From: Bacillus alkalisoli
GTDB lineage: Bacteria; Bacillota; Bacilli; Bacillales; Bacillaceae_I
Reading direction: 5' to 3'
Length of the DNA: 64,000 nucleotides
Assembly (NCBI RefSeq): GCF_002797415.1
Contig: NZ_KZ454944.1
Span: forward strand, 953,745-1,017,744
A program made the position numbers and the translations under genes. Numbering within the stretch: the stretch's first letter is position 1; every line of letters starts with the position of its first letter. Below, in pieces: positions 36,572 to 46,700 of the stretch. Below the pieces are notes generated by a model that saw only the letters and a program-made list of their open reading frames with translations, was not told the origin of the DNA and did not search any database.

Positions 36572-36799
36572 TAGGGAAACCTCCTAATTTTTATATAGTT
36601 ATTATGCCTAACGTTCTTCTCATACCATATTCATTAGTGTATGCAAAAGTTAATGTTATTTATAAGTATACAATCTAAAACAATAAAAGTAACGGGAAAA
36701 CTGGAAAGAAGTTTGAAAGTTCGGTACAATAGTAGTAAAAATATTTCGATAACCTAAACGAAATAAAATTCACTACATACTTACAAAGGGGAGTACATA

Positions 36800-37870
36800 A
36801 TGAATAACGAAACAAAAGCACTTTTTCAAACATTAACAGAGCTACCAGGAGCACCTGGATTTGAGCATCAAGTACGCAAATTCATGCGTTCAGAATTAGA
36901 AAAGTATTCAGATGAAATTGTTCAAGACAAATTAGGAAGTATTTTCGGGGTAAAAAGAGGAGACGAAACTGGTCCAACTGTAATGGTAGCAGGTCACATG
37001 GACGAAGTTGGTTTTATGGTATCATCCATTACAGAAAATGGTATGTTACGCTTTCAAACATTAGGTGGCTGGTGGAGCCAAGTACTATTAGCACAACGTG
37101 TACAAATTATTACTGATAACGGTCCTATTATCGGTGTGATCGGCTCCATTCCTCCACATCTTTTAGATGAAGCAAAACGTAGTAAGCCAATGGATATGAA
37201 AAACATGCTAATTGATATTGGTGCTGACGATAAAGAAGATGCACTTCGCTTAGGTGTAAAACCTGGACAACAAATTGTTCCAATCTGTCCATTTACACCA
37301 ATGGCAAACGAAAAGAAAGTATTAGCAAAAGCATGGGACAATCGCTACGGATGCGGACTATCTATTGAGCTGTTAAAAGAATTACAAAACGAAAAATTAC
37401 CAAACGTTTTATATTCTGGTGCAACAGTGCAAGAAGAGGTAGGATTACGTGGTGCGCAAACAGCTGCAAATATGATTAAGCCTGACATTTTCTTCGCACT
37501 AGATGCATCACCAGCGAATGATATGACTGGTGACAAAAATGAGTTTGGCCACTTAGGTAAAGGAGCGCTTTTAAGAATTTACGACCGTTCCATGATTACA
37601 CATGTTGGAATGAGAGATTTTATTTTGGATACAGCTGAAACTAATAAAATCCCATACCAATATTTTATTTCGCAAGGCGGAACAGATGCAGGAAGAGTTC
37701 ATACTTCTAATGAAGGTGTTCCTTCTGCGGTAGTTGGAATTTGTTCTCGTTATATTCATACACATGCTTCTATCGTACATGTAGATGATTACGCTGCAGC
37801 AAAAGAACTAATTGTGAAACTAGTGAAATCTGCTGACAGAGCAACAGTTGATGCAATAAAAGTGAGATGA
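36800..37870 (+). CDS. ytoP: M42 family metallo-aminopeptidase (YtoP)
   Basis: A 356-aa M42 (glutamyl) aminopeptidase. It has metal ligands in [12 protein letters not shown] (His-Asp), AWDNRYGCG (Asp), the catalytic and ligand Glu pair in [11 protein letters not shown] and Asp in [10 protein letters not shown]. It trims N-terminal residues from peptides in the cytoplasm. ATG with AAGGGGAG upstream. Monocistronic, with a terminator. Confidence 0.95.
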   Translation: MNNETKALFQTLTELPGAPGFEHQVRKFMRSELEKYSDEIVQDKLGSIFGVKRGDETGPTVMVAGHMDEVGFMVSSITENGMLRFQTLGGWWSQVLLAQRVQIITDNGPIIGVIGSIPPHLLDEAKRSKPMDMKNMLIDIGADDKEDALRLGVKPGQQIVPICPFTPMANEKKVLAKAWDNRYGCGLSIELLKELQNEKLPNVLYSGATVQEEVGLRGAQTAANMIKPDIFFALDASPANDMTGDKNEFGHLGKGALLRIYDRSMITHVGMRDFILDTAETNKIPYQYFISQGGTDAGRVHTSNEGVPSAVVGICSRYIHTHASIVHVDDYAAAKELIVKLVKSADRATVDAIKVR

Positions 37871-37877
37871 TTTTTAC

Positions 37878-37909
37878 AAGCGATGGGATATTTCTCTCAT
37901 CGCTTTTCT
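37878..37909 (+). terminator. Terminator of ytoP
   Basis: Stem AAGCGATG / CATCGCTT and T4. Confidence 0.85.
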
Positions 37910-37937
37910 CTATTTAATTTAAGGAGTCTGAGGTATT

Positions 37938-38474
37938 GTGGAAGATAAGGTGGTTATCGGTTCGAGGAATCCGGCAAAAATAAAAGCTGTTGAAAATGCA
38001 ATAAAGGCCCTTGGTTTACATCTTACGGTGATTGGAAAAGAAGTCGAGTCTGGAGTTTCAGCTCAGCCTATGACGGATTCGGAAACGTTACAAGGCGCTA
38101 AAAATAGAGCGTTTAACTGCTCAACTGAAGATGAGACTGTTTTTGCGATTGGACTTGAAGGTGGTATTGATATAGTAAATGAACAGTTAATTGTTTGTAA
38201 TTGGGGTGCGTTAGTAGATAAGGAAGGAAACGTATTTTTGGCGAGTGGAGCAAGAATACCATTGCCTGACCATTTTCAAGCGGAGCTTAAAGGTGGAAGA
38301 GAACTTGGGCAAATTATGAATGATTTTTGCAATCGAAATGATATTAGTAAAAAAGAAGGTGCAGTTGGTATTTTTACTAATGGAGCAATAAACCGAATTG
38401 AAATGTTTGAACATGTATGTAAATTGTTGATTGGACAATGGCAATTTAATAAAACGAGGCTGAGCCAAAACTAA
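37938..38474 (+). CDS. DUF84 / YjjX-type inosine-xanthosine triphosphatase family protein
   Basis: 178 aa with VVIGSRNPAKIKAVENAI at the N-terminus and GLEGGIDIV in the middle, which are typical of the DUF84 (ITPase/XTPase YjjX) family that removes non-canonical purine triphosphates. GTG start with AAGGAGTCTGAGG. The C-terminal half (KKEGAVGIFTNGAINR) fits the fold. Substrate not tested. Confidence 0.87.
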   Translation: MEDKVVIGSRNPAKIKAVENAIKALGLHLTVIGKEVESGVSAQPMTDSETLQGAKNRAFNCSTEDETVFAIGLEGGIDIVNEQLIVCNWGALVDKEGNVFLASGARIPLPDHFQAELKGGRELGQIMNDFCNRNDISKKEGAVGIFTNGAINRIEMFEHVCKLLIGQWQFNKTRLSQN

Positions 38475-38485
38475 ATTAATATAAG

Positions 38486-38535
38486 TAAAATCCGAACATT
38501 AACCCTAATAAATCGAGGGTTTTTCGGATTTTTTA
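38486..38535 (+). terminator. Terminator of the DUF84 gene
   Basis: Stem AAATCCGAACATTAACCCT / AGGGTTTTTCGGATTT with T6. Confidence 0.85.
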
Positions 38536-38573
38536 AATTTTTCAAAATGGAATTTTACATTCTTAACTTTCCA

Positions 38574-38732
38574 GCAGATGATTGGAGTGCAAGCCGAAGA
38601 CTCCTGCGGGAAAGCGTGTTAAGTGAGACCCCACAGGCGCTTGCGCAGAGGAGTAGGTTTTTTCACGACAGTGAAAATAACCTACCTTTTTACCGCCCGC
38701 GGAAAGCGAAGGCTTGCGCTCCAATCATCTGC
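38574..38732. repeat. Dispersed palindromic element, copy E
   Basis: The 159-bp element has 22-bp arms beginning GCAGATGATTGGAG, with one G-T type mismatch. The core has the TTTTTTCACGACAGTGAAAA module. It lies between DUF84 and ytoQ. Confidence 0.92.
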
Positions 38733-38812
38733 GGTATTTAAAAGGTAAGTTACATTAGTATTTTATTTAAGAATGAGAATTAGTTTTATCCCAAGCTCTG
38801 TTTTATTTTTTC

Positions 38813-39253
38813 TTATTCAAAGATATAATGTAAAACCTTTAATGCTTGATCAACAGTTTCTACTGTAACATTTGCTTTGTTAGAAAGTTCTTTTAATGGA
38901 TGGTGTAAATTTTCTGGCCTTATTAAGATAAGTGGTTTATTCATCGTTATAGCAGTACTAGCATCCATAGCAGTGTTCCACTGTTTATATTTTTCACCGA
39001 ACAAAGCAATGACTAAATCTGATTTTTGCATAAGTATTTGTGTTCTTACATTGTTAATTTTAGATGCGGCCTCATCTTTTGCAACTGGGTTTGGTTGCTC
39101 TCCTAAGATCATTTCCCCAATATTATCCGATTTATCGTGGTCTGTCATAGGACCAACGAATCGGATATCAAAGTTTAATGCCTTCGTTTTTTCTTTTAAT
39201 TCCTCACGCCAATTTGTATGAATTTCTCCTGCTAAGTATACGGTTAAGTTCAT
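38813..39253 (-). CDS. ytoQ: YtoQ family protein
   Basis: 146 aa recognised as the YtoQ family (MNLTVYLAGEIHTNWREEL ... DEAASKINNVRTQILMQKSDLVIALFGEKYKQWN). The fold looks like nucleoside 2-deoxyribosyltransferases, but the activity is unproven. The start MNLTVYLAGE with AAGGAGG 11 nt upstream is preferred over a farther ATG. Confidence 0.88.
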   Translation of the reverse strand: MNLTVYLAGEIHTNWREELKEKTKALNFDIRFVGPMTDHDKSDNIGEMILGEQPNPVAKDEAASKINNVRTQILMQKSDLVIALFGEKYKQWNTAMDASTAITMNKPLILIRPENLHHPLKELSNKANVTVETVDQALKVLHYIFE

Positions 39254-39345
39254 CTGCTCACACGCCTCCTTAGATTCTGAATAAAAAGTATTCAACTATC
39301 AAATTTTAACATAAGAAAAAGAATTAAGTAAATTTTTAAAATATG

Positions 39346-39374
39346 TTGTCACACTATACATTGATAGTTATGAT
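39346..39374 (+). promoter_or_regulatory. Sigma-A promoter of the lipoprotein gene
   Basis: TTGTCA (39346-39351), 17 bp, TATGAT (39369-39374), about 30 bp before the ribosome-binding site. Confidence 0.75.
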
Positions 39375-39418
39375 AGTATTAAAGAAAGATAGTAGAAATG
39401 TACTAAGGAGTGGAAGTA

Positions 39419-39952
39419 TTGTTGAATAAGAATAGCTTCATACATAAAATATTATATTTATCATTATTTTCATTAATAATAATCTCTTTAGCTGGTTGTA
39501 GTATAACTGAACAAGAAGCGGTTGATGCTTCTATTCAAATTGTTGAGTCTTCATTAGCTGAAGAAACGAAAGAAGCTAATACAGAAACAGAAAACATCTC
39601 TTATTATCTACCATCTGCATTTACCATTGAAAGTGAAGTAAATAACAATATTGTCATTGAAAATAATGATCAAACATACATTTTATTTGTTAATCCTTTA
39701 GAATCTGTTTCATCTGTTGTTGTATATGAAACAACACTAGGTTTTTATGAAGATCCTATTGTTAATAAACAATTAAACAATGAGGAACACTTTATATTCT
39801 TTATAGTAGACAATGGGCCTAGTGAACAGACTTACGAAGTAATAGTTGGTATCGGCGGAATGAAGATGACTACCATCACATCTGCTGCAAATATGAAACA
39901 AAGCGTTCAAGATATGATAGATATTATTAATTCGGTTAACATTAAACAATAA
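39419..39952 (+). CDS. Predicted lipoprotein of unknown function
   Basis: About 177 aa. A hydrophobic signal (FIHKILYLSLFSLIIIS) ends in the lipobox LAGC, so the mature protein is anchored at the outer membrane face by a lipidated Cys. The mature part is acidic and beta-rich (YYLPSAFTIESEVNNNIVIE ... YEVIVGIGGMKMTTIT). TTG at 39419 is preferred, 8 nt from GGAG. No family was recognised. Monocistronic. Confidence 0.82.
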   Translation: MLNKNSFIHKILYLSLFSLIIISLAGCSITEQEAVDASIQIVESSLAEETKEANTETENISYYLPSAFTIESEVNNNIVIENNDQTYILFVNPLESVSSVVVYETTLGFYEDPIVNKQLNNEEHFIFFIVDNGPSEQTYEVIVGIGGMKMTTITSAANMKQSVQDMIDIINSVNIKQ

Positions 39953-39980
39953 GGATCCATTTTATAATCAAAGCTTACAA

Positions 39981-40020
39981 AAAAGAGGAGACCAGTAGTT
40001 AAACTATTGGTCTCCTTTTT
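39981..40020. terminator. Bidirectional terminator between lipoprotein and chemoreceptor
   Basis: Perfect AGGAGACCA / TGGTCTCCT with additional TAGTT/ACTA pairing, with A and T tracts on the two sides. Confidence 0.88.
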
Positions 40021-42159
40021 CTATTTCTGGTAGTGTTCTTCCGAATCTTTTTCTGTATGAAGAATTTCTTCCTCCATATTGTTATCTTCTACACTTTCAT
40101 CTGTAGCTTCATTATCTTCAAACGTTAGTTCTTCTTCCGAAATAATTGGTTCTTTTTCTTCTGAGTTTTCAAATGACATTTCTTCTTTTACAATGAACTG
40201 ACTAACTTCATCTTGTAATTCATTTGCAATATCAGTTAACGAGATCGCTGCATAGTTCACTTGTTCTATTGCAACAATTTGATGTTCACTTGAAGCGCTT
40301 ACTTGTTCGGAAGTTGCTGCTGCTTCTTCTGAAATGTATTGAACTTCTGAGATTTTTTCTGTTAAAGAGTTGTTTGCTACATGAACTGCATTCATAGATT
40401 GTTCTACTTCTTCGACTTTTCCATGTATTTCTTTTACATTAGAAGCAATGGATACGAAAGATTGTTGAGTCACTTCCACTGATTTTTCTTGTAAGTTTCG
40501 GTACTCGCTGAACTGTTCCGCCTCTTTTGATAGTTTTGTCATTTGTGATCCCATAGTAGAAACTAGCTTTTTAATTGATAATGCTTCCGCTTTGGAACGT
40601 TCTGCTAGCTTGCGGACTTCTTGAGCTACTACAGCAAAACCTCTACCAGCTTCACCAGCTCTAGCTGATTCAATGGCTGCATTTAATGCTAGTAGGTCAG
40701 TATTTTCTGCAATTTCTTGTATGGTACCAACAATAGAGCTGATTTGTTGTGATTGATTTGTTGCTGTTTGAACTTGTTCCGTTAAATGATTTGCTAATTG
40801 TAAGAATTGATTCGATGAGGCCTTAAGTTCTTGAACAATACCTAATCCTTCTTCACCTTGTAACTGCGCCTGTCCAGCTTTTTCTTTAATAACAAGCGTT
40901 AATCTCATCGTCTCATTTATAGCTCTTTGTACATGCTGTAAAATATCATTACTTTCTTCTAAATGTCTTGCTTGATCACTTGATCCAATGGCAACTTGTT
41001 TTATCGCTTCATTCACTTCTGTTGATTGTGCTGTCGTTTCCTCCGAAATAGCCGCCAAATTTTGAGACGAAGAATGGAGCATATCTGTTGCATCCATTAC
41101 TTTAATTAGAGATAATTGCATCTTTTCCGCCATTTTATTAAAAGTTTCGCCGAGTTCCGCCATTTCATCTTTCGTTGTAATAGGCACACGGTGGGCAAAG
41201 TTGCCTTCTCCTATTTTCGATGCGCCTTCTTTTAATGACTTAATAGAACGATATATATTTCTATTTAAAAAGTAACCGATAATCGTTAAGAAAATTAAAA
41301 TGATAATACTTAAAATAACTGTGGCAAGCATTGTTGTTTGTAAAGTATTGTTTAGTTCCGTTTGAATTTCTTGTTGTAGGGTAGAAATACTATCTTCCAC
41401 TCTACTCACACTTAATTCTACTGTTGTACTAATCTGTTCAAAATTACGAATTAAACTAGAAGATTGCATGTAGTTATCCTGAATAGTTTTCATGGATTCT
41501 ACATAAGGATCAAATAATCGAACAATAGTAGATTTATTAGATTCCGAATAATCACCTTCTGTTAGCAACTGCCTAAAAGTGTTCGTTGCATTTGTAAAGT
41601 CTCTAAAAATAGTGTCATGACGTAAAGTTAAATATTGTTGTTCATATAAACGAATATTTGTTAGGAGTTCATCCATTTCTGGATCACTCAAACCTCTAGT
41701 GTTAGCAGTCAAGTTTCTAGCTAAGCTCGTAATTTCTCCTCTCAAACCTTGAAACTCGCTAAAGCCTATCTCGCGGTACAAGCTTTCTAACTCTTCGAAT
41801 TCAGCAATATATGTATTTGTTGCTCGTTCAATTTGCTGGAATTGACCTAAAATTTCCTCTTGATCCGTAAAATTAGTTGACAATGTTTGAGACATGTCAT
41901 TGATGGAAGCAGCTGTTTCTTTAATTTTTTCTGCAGTTCCATCGGTAGGCTGACGTAAAAATTCTTGCTCAAATCGTCTAGTTTCAGCAAATGAAAATTT
42001 AATTTCTTTACTGCCATTAACGGTTTCTAGTAGCGCAACTTCTTGTTGTTTAGCATTTGACTGAATAAAATAAAATAAAAAGTTACATAATAGCACGATT
42101 ACCAAACCAGCAATTGCAGTTGCTAAAATAAATCTTACTCTTCCTCTAATTGTTTTCAT
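40021..42159 (-). CDS. Methyl-accepting chemotaxis protein
   Basis: A 712-aa membrane chemoreceptor. TM1 is at about residues 8-31, followed by a ~245-residue mostly helical external sensor, then TM2 at about 277-297, a HAMP domain and a signalling domain whose tip reads [31 protein letters not shown]. It ends in an acidic tail rich in Glu (about 665-712). It feeds the chemotaxis kinase. The ligand is unknown; the all-helical sensor resembles helical-bimodular types. The ATG follows GGGGGTG. Monocistronic. Confidence 0.93.
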   Translation of the reverse strand: MKTIRGRVRFILATAIAGLVIVLLCNFLFYFIQSNAKQQEVALLETVNGSKEIKFSFAETRRFEQEFLRQPTDGTAEKIKETAASINDMSQTLSTNFTDQEEILGQFQQIERATNTYIAEFEELESLYREIGFSEFQGLRGEITSLARNLTANTRGLSDPEMDELLTNIRLYEQQYLTLRHDTIFRDFTNATNTFRQLLTEGDYSESNKSTIVRLFDPYVESMKTIQDNYMQSSSLIRNFEQISTTVELSVSRVEDSISTLQQEIQTELNNTLQTTMLATVILSIIILIFLTIIGYFLNRNIYRSIKSLKEGASKIGEGNFAHRVPITTKDEMAELGETFNKMAEKMQLSLIKVMDATDMLHSSSQNLAAISEETTAQSTEVNEAIKQVAIGSSDQARHLEESNDILQHVQRAINETMRLTLVIKEKAGQAQLQGEEGLGIVQELKASSNQFLQLANHLTEQVQTATNQSQQISSIVGTIQEIAENTDLLALNAAIESARAGEAGRGFAVVAQEVRKLAERSKAEALSIKKLVSTMGSQMTKLSKEAEQFSEYRNLQEKSVEVTQQSFVSIASNVKEIHGKVEEVEQSMNAVHVANNSLTEKISEVQYISEEAAATSEQVSASSEHQIVAIEQVNYAAISLTDIANELQDEVSQFIVKEEMSFENSEEKEPIISEEELTFEDNEATDESVEDNNMEEEILHTEKDSEEHYQK

Positions 42160-42345
42160 TCTGCACCCCCATAATAAATCGACTAAATTCGAATTATATG
42201 TATTTTGATAATTATCTGATATTTTAAGACAATTATAGACATAATTCTACGTATTTCTCAATAAAATATTTTTATTGTGTAGCCTTGTAATATTGATATC
42301 GGTAGAATATAGGCTATTATTAAGTTAGAAAGGAGATGAAATTAT

Positions 42346-43383
42346 TTGAAAAGATTTTTTACTAAAAAAGGTGTTACTTTATCTCCAAAAGTTTATTTGA
42401 TTGATGGTTTATCTTTCATGGCTTTAGGGTTGTTTTCAACTTTAATTATCGGCTTAATTATTAAAACAATTGGGGAACAGCTTCAGTTAATTCCTAATTT
42501 CTTTACTATTGGTACATATTTTCAAGACATGGGTGTACTAGCCATGGGGTTGATGGGACCAGGTATAGGTGTTGCGGTAGCTTTTGGACTTAAAGCACCT
42601 CCATTAGTAATTTTTTCTGCACTAGTAGCAGGGGCAGCTGGCGCGCCACTTGGTGGACCAGCAGGTAGTTTTATTGCGGCTCTTTTAGCGACAGAATTTG
42701 GGAAGCTTGTTTCTAAAGAAACAAAGGTTGATATTATCATAACCCCATTCGTAACTATATTTGTTGGATTTTTAGTTGGTACATTTATTGGACCACCAAT
42801 CAGTACTGGATTACAATATTTCGGAGAAGTTATTATGTGGGCAACAGAACAACAACCTATTATAATGGGTGTGATAGTTGCTGTGTTAATGGGATTAGCT
42901 TTAACTGCACCAATCTCAAGTGTAGCCATTGCGTTAATGTTGGGACTTGAAGGGTTGGCAGCTGGAGCAGCTACGATCGGATGTGCAGCTCAAATGGTTG
43001 GCTTTGCAGTGAGTAGTTATAGAGACAACAAAGTTTCTGGATTGTTTGCATTAGGAATCGGTACGTCTATGTTACAAGTCCCTAATATTATTAGAAATCC
43101 ACTCATTTTAATACCGCCAACAGTAGCAGGTGCTATTTTAGCTCCAATTGGAATTGCATTGTTTTCAATGACGAACATTGCAGCTGGTGCTGGAATGGGT
43201 ACGAGTGGCTTTGTTGGCCAAATAATGACGTTCAATGCGATGGGGTTTACAACCGCTGTATTCTTACAAGTGTTGATGCTTCACATTGTTGGTCCTGCTG
43301 TGATAAGTTTAATCATATCCGAATGGATGAGGAAAAAATCTTACATTAAAGATGGCGACATGAAAATTAATTTAGGGGGATAA
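42346..43383 (+). CDS. PTS-type sugar transporter IIC family membrane protein (PTS_EIIC_2)
   Basis: 345 aa, strongly hydrophobic with about nine to ten helices and glycine-rich loops (AGAAGAPLGGPAGSF; AAGAGMGTSGFVGQI). I assign it to the IIC-like family without IIA/IIB partners; none is adjacent, so phosphotransferase activity is doubtful. TTG start with GAAAGGAGATG. It lies 6 bp before ytpP and is probably co-transcribed with it. Confidence 0.75.
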   Translation: MKRFFTKKGVTLSPKVYLIDGLSFMALGLFSTLIIGLIIKTIGEQLQLIPNFFTIGTYFQDMGVLAMGLMGPGIGVAVAFGLKAPPLVIFSALVAGAAGAPLGGPAGSFIAALLATEFGKLVSKETKVDIIITPFVTIFVGFLVGTFIGPPISTGLQYFGEVIMWATEQQPIIMGVIVAVLMGLALTAPISSVAIALMLGLEGLAAGAATIGCAAQMVGFAVSSYRDNKVSGLFALGIGTSMLQVPNIIRNPLILIPPTVAGAILAPIGIALFSMTNIAAGAGMGTSGFVGQIMTFNAMGFTTAVFLQVLMLHIVGPAVISLIISEWMRKKSYIKDGDMKINLGG

Positions 43384-43389
43384 GGAAGA

Positions 43390-43701
43390 ATGGAAAAATT
43401 ACAATCAATGGAGCAATTTCATACATTAAAAGAAACGGAAAATGTAGTACTTATGTTCTCTGCAAGCTGGTGTCCAGATTGTGTGATAATTGAGCCAGTA
43501 TTACCTGAAATCATGGAAAAGTTCTCTCAATATAAATTTTTATATGTAGATCGCGATGAATTTATTGATTTATGTAGTGAGTTAAGTGTCTTTGGTATCC
43601 CAAGCTTTGTAGCTTTTAAAGGTGGAGAAGAGGCAGGGCGCTTTGTAAGCAAAGACCGTAAAACGCAACAAGAAATTGAATCGTTTTTACAATCATTATA
43701 A
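43390..43701 (+). CDS. ytpP: Thioredoxin-like protein (YtpP)
   Basis: A 103-aa single thioredoxin domain with active site WCPDC (about residues 27-31) and cis-Pro in GIPSFVAF. It is a thiol-disulfide exchanger; CPDC differs from the classical CGPC. It matches B. subtilis YtpP. The ATG follows AAGGAAG. Its terminator is shared with the convergent protease gene. Confidence 0.92.
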   Translation: MEKLQSMEQFHTLKETENVVLMFSASWCPDCVIIEPVLPEIMEKFSQYKFLYVDRDEFIDLCSELSVFGIPSFVAFKGGEEAGRFVSKDRKTQQEIESFLQSL

Positions 43702-43710
43702 TGAAAAAAA

Positions 43711-43749
43711 AGACTTAGTTAGCCACGAGTGGCCACTAAGCCTTTTTTT
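43711..43749. terminator. Bidirectional terminator between ytpP and protease
   Basis: Stem around GACTTAGT..GCCAC / TGGCCACTAAG flanked by A7 and T7. Confidence 0.82.
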
Positions 43750-43752
43750 GTA

Positions 43753-46700
43753 TTAGTTTCGTCCGTTCCCTTTACCTGGCTTATCTGGTTTTCCAGGTTT
43801 ATCTGGCTTTCCAGGGCCGTCATTATCACTACCTACATTGATGAATAGCTTTCCATCAGCAATTTGACGTGTAACGTTACCGTATTCATCAGCCACTTTC
43901 ACTTCAATTTCAGCGCCTTCTGCAACGACACTTGAAGTTGCTGTCCAGTAACCTTCGTAATTACCAGGAGATGTTTCAACTAATGGTAATTCCATCGCAT
44001 TTGCAACTTCGACCTCACTACCTAAGTTAGTTAGCGGCATGCGGATTGTAAAAGATGCTTGTAATCCTGGCTCACTAGTTAACTCAATTTTTACCGTCTG
44101 ACCTGCATTTAAGTGAACGTCTTGATCAGGTTTGACATTAGAAATTTCTGGTGCATCGTAGTTTGCGTATACTACTACACTTTCCGTAGAGGAGTTACCT
44201 GCTTTGTCTAACGCAACTACTACAATATGGTTTTCCCCATTTTCAAGCATTACTCGGTGAGAGAAAGAACCATCTGTAACAGTTACGTTTTGACCGTTCA
44301 CTTTCACAGAATCTAAGTTTGTATCTGCTACAGTACCTGTAACTGTAACTGTTTCACGATTTGTTTTATCTCCATTCTCTGGGCTTGTAATTGCTAGCTC
44401 AGGAGCATGTTGATCTAAAACAACTGTAACTGGTGCGGATTCGTCTGTTATTCCGCTATCTGTAGAAGCTTTAGCTGTGAACGTGTTTGTACCTTCTGTT
44501 AATGTTGTATCAATTGTAAATGTTCCAGCTTCTGTAGCTGTTGTTGTACCAACTTCTTCACCATTATTGAATAAGTGAACAGTTGTAGTCGGAGCAGCTT
44601 TACCTTCTACTGTAACATTCTCATTGCTAGTGTAAGTTTCATCACTAGGAGAAGTAATAGCTGGTGCTGTTACTTCGTAATTAACGATAGCGCGAATCAT
44701 ATAGTTACCTTCTGCCGCAGGAGCAGGTGACCATGCACCGCCAACATATTGCCAGCTACGACCTGCATTTGGTCCGTTTTCATCTGTACCTAAACCAGGT
44801 GCATTAGGATTTGGATTCGCTTGTATATATACCATGTAGAAGTCTTGTTCTACGATGATACCTAATTCAGATAAATCAACTTCTGTCCATCCGCCATCAC
44901 GTTGCGCAATTGCGTCAATTGGACCAGCTAGTCTCTGACCTGGTGCTCCATCTGGACCAGTTGCATCGTATACAGCTACTTTAAATGCTGTTCCACCAGG
45001 AGTTGGCCATGAAGTATCCCAGAATCGGAATAATCCACCAGCTACAAGAGCTTGATCTTGATTTTCAGGTAAAGACATTTTTACAGCCCAACCGTTACCA
45101 GCATCAAAGAATGCACGTGCATTTTCTGCTGTTCCATCATCGTAACCAATTTCACCAGGGTATCCGATAAATGGTCTTAATTCTAAGTTAAGCTCTGTGT
45201 CACCAGAAACTGTTACCTCGATTGTTTCACTGTAGTAAGAAGGAGCCATAATACGTAACGTGTAATCTCCTTCATAAGCAGTGATGGAGAAATGCCCATT
45301 TTCATCAGTAGTTACTGGAGCAACTGCTGCATCTTCTACAAGAAGAAGCGTTGCGTTTGTAACAGGTTGACCAGTAGCACTGTTTGTGATTGTACCACTT
45401 ACTGTACCTTGAGCTAATTCTTCAAGTACAAAGTTAGCAACTGCTTCACCATCAGCTGGGATATCAACAGTTTGTTCAGCTGAATGATAACCGTAAGCTT
45501 CAGCTCTTACCGTATATTCTCCAGCAGCATGTAACAGCTCGTAATAGCCATTAGCAGGATTTGTTTGAATAGAACGGTTAGATTCCACTACCGTTACTGT
45601 TGCACCAAGCGGAAGTACGTTTGGATGATATTCATTTACTTTTACTTCCTTAAATTCTTGAAGTGAACCAGCAGGAACAATCTTGCTAGGATCTACTTTT
45701 AATTCTTTTGCTGCAACTGATTTATCAGGTGTAGCATTTACATGTGTACTAGATAAGTTAAGTGACTCATCAGCTAAATGAACGTCATCTAAATACCAAC
45801 CTACACGTACAACACTACCATCGGTTGTTACGTTGAATCCAATTAAAATAGTTTGACCAGCATATTGTGATAAGTCAACTTCACGGTCAACCCATCCATT
45901 TGTTACATCATCAAAACGATATGCTTGAGTCCAAGAATCTCCGCCGTCAGTCGAAACAAACACATGACCGAAATCCCAACGAGTTTCTAGGTTATGCCAA
46001 CTCTTATATTGTAAATAAGCTGGACTGTTTGCAGGTAATTCTACTGGAGGCATTACTAGCGTCATGTTCGCATTGTTCGCATAGTTACCAGCTAAGTTTG
46101 TTGCATATACTTTTTCGCCAGAAAATGCACCATTAGGACCGCTTGTAGGAACTCCCCACTCCCAGCTGTTGTTGTTACCGAAAGAATACCAACCAACTGG
46201 ATCAGACTCAAAGTCTTGGAAATATCCGATAGAAATACCTGGTTGAACACTTACTTCATAAGTATCTGTTGTTACTTCGTTTCCACCAAAATCAACGATG
46301 TGGAATCGGTAAGATACACTTGGTACTGCAATGTCTTCACCAGAAATAGCTGCACGGAAAGTAGCGTTATTGTACGTACCAGAAGTACGAGTAGCAGCAA
46401 CATCTACCCATTGGCCATCTTGATTTTCATACTGTAATGTTACAGCAGAAATACTTACGTTATCTTGTACGTTAATGCTTAAAGGTAAAGTCATGCCAGC
46501 GTATGTTTCAGAAGGTGCTGCATGTTCGAAAGTCGGAGGTTCGTTATCTTCACCATCTTTTGCAACTTGCCCTTTAATTTTTCCTAATCCAGAGATAATC
46601 GAAGAAACAGCATCATGTACATTAATAATCCCATGACCGAAGCCGTTGTTTGGTGCTTCAGGGTATTGAGAGTTAGTTCTTGGAGTTGCTGTTGTTTCTA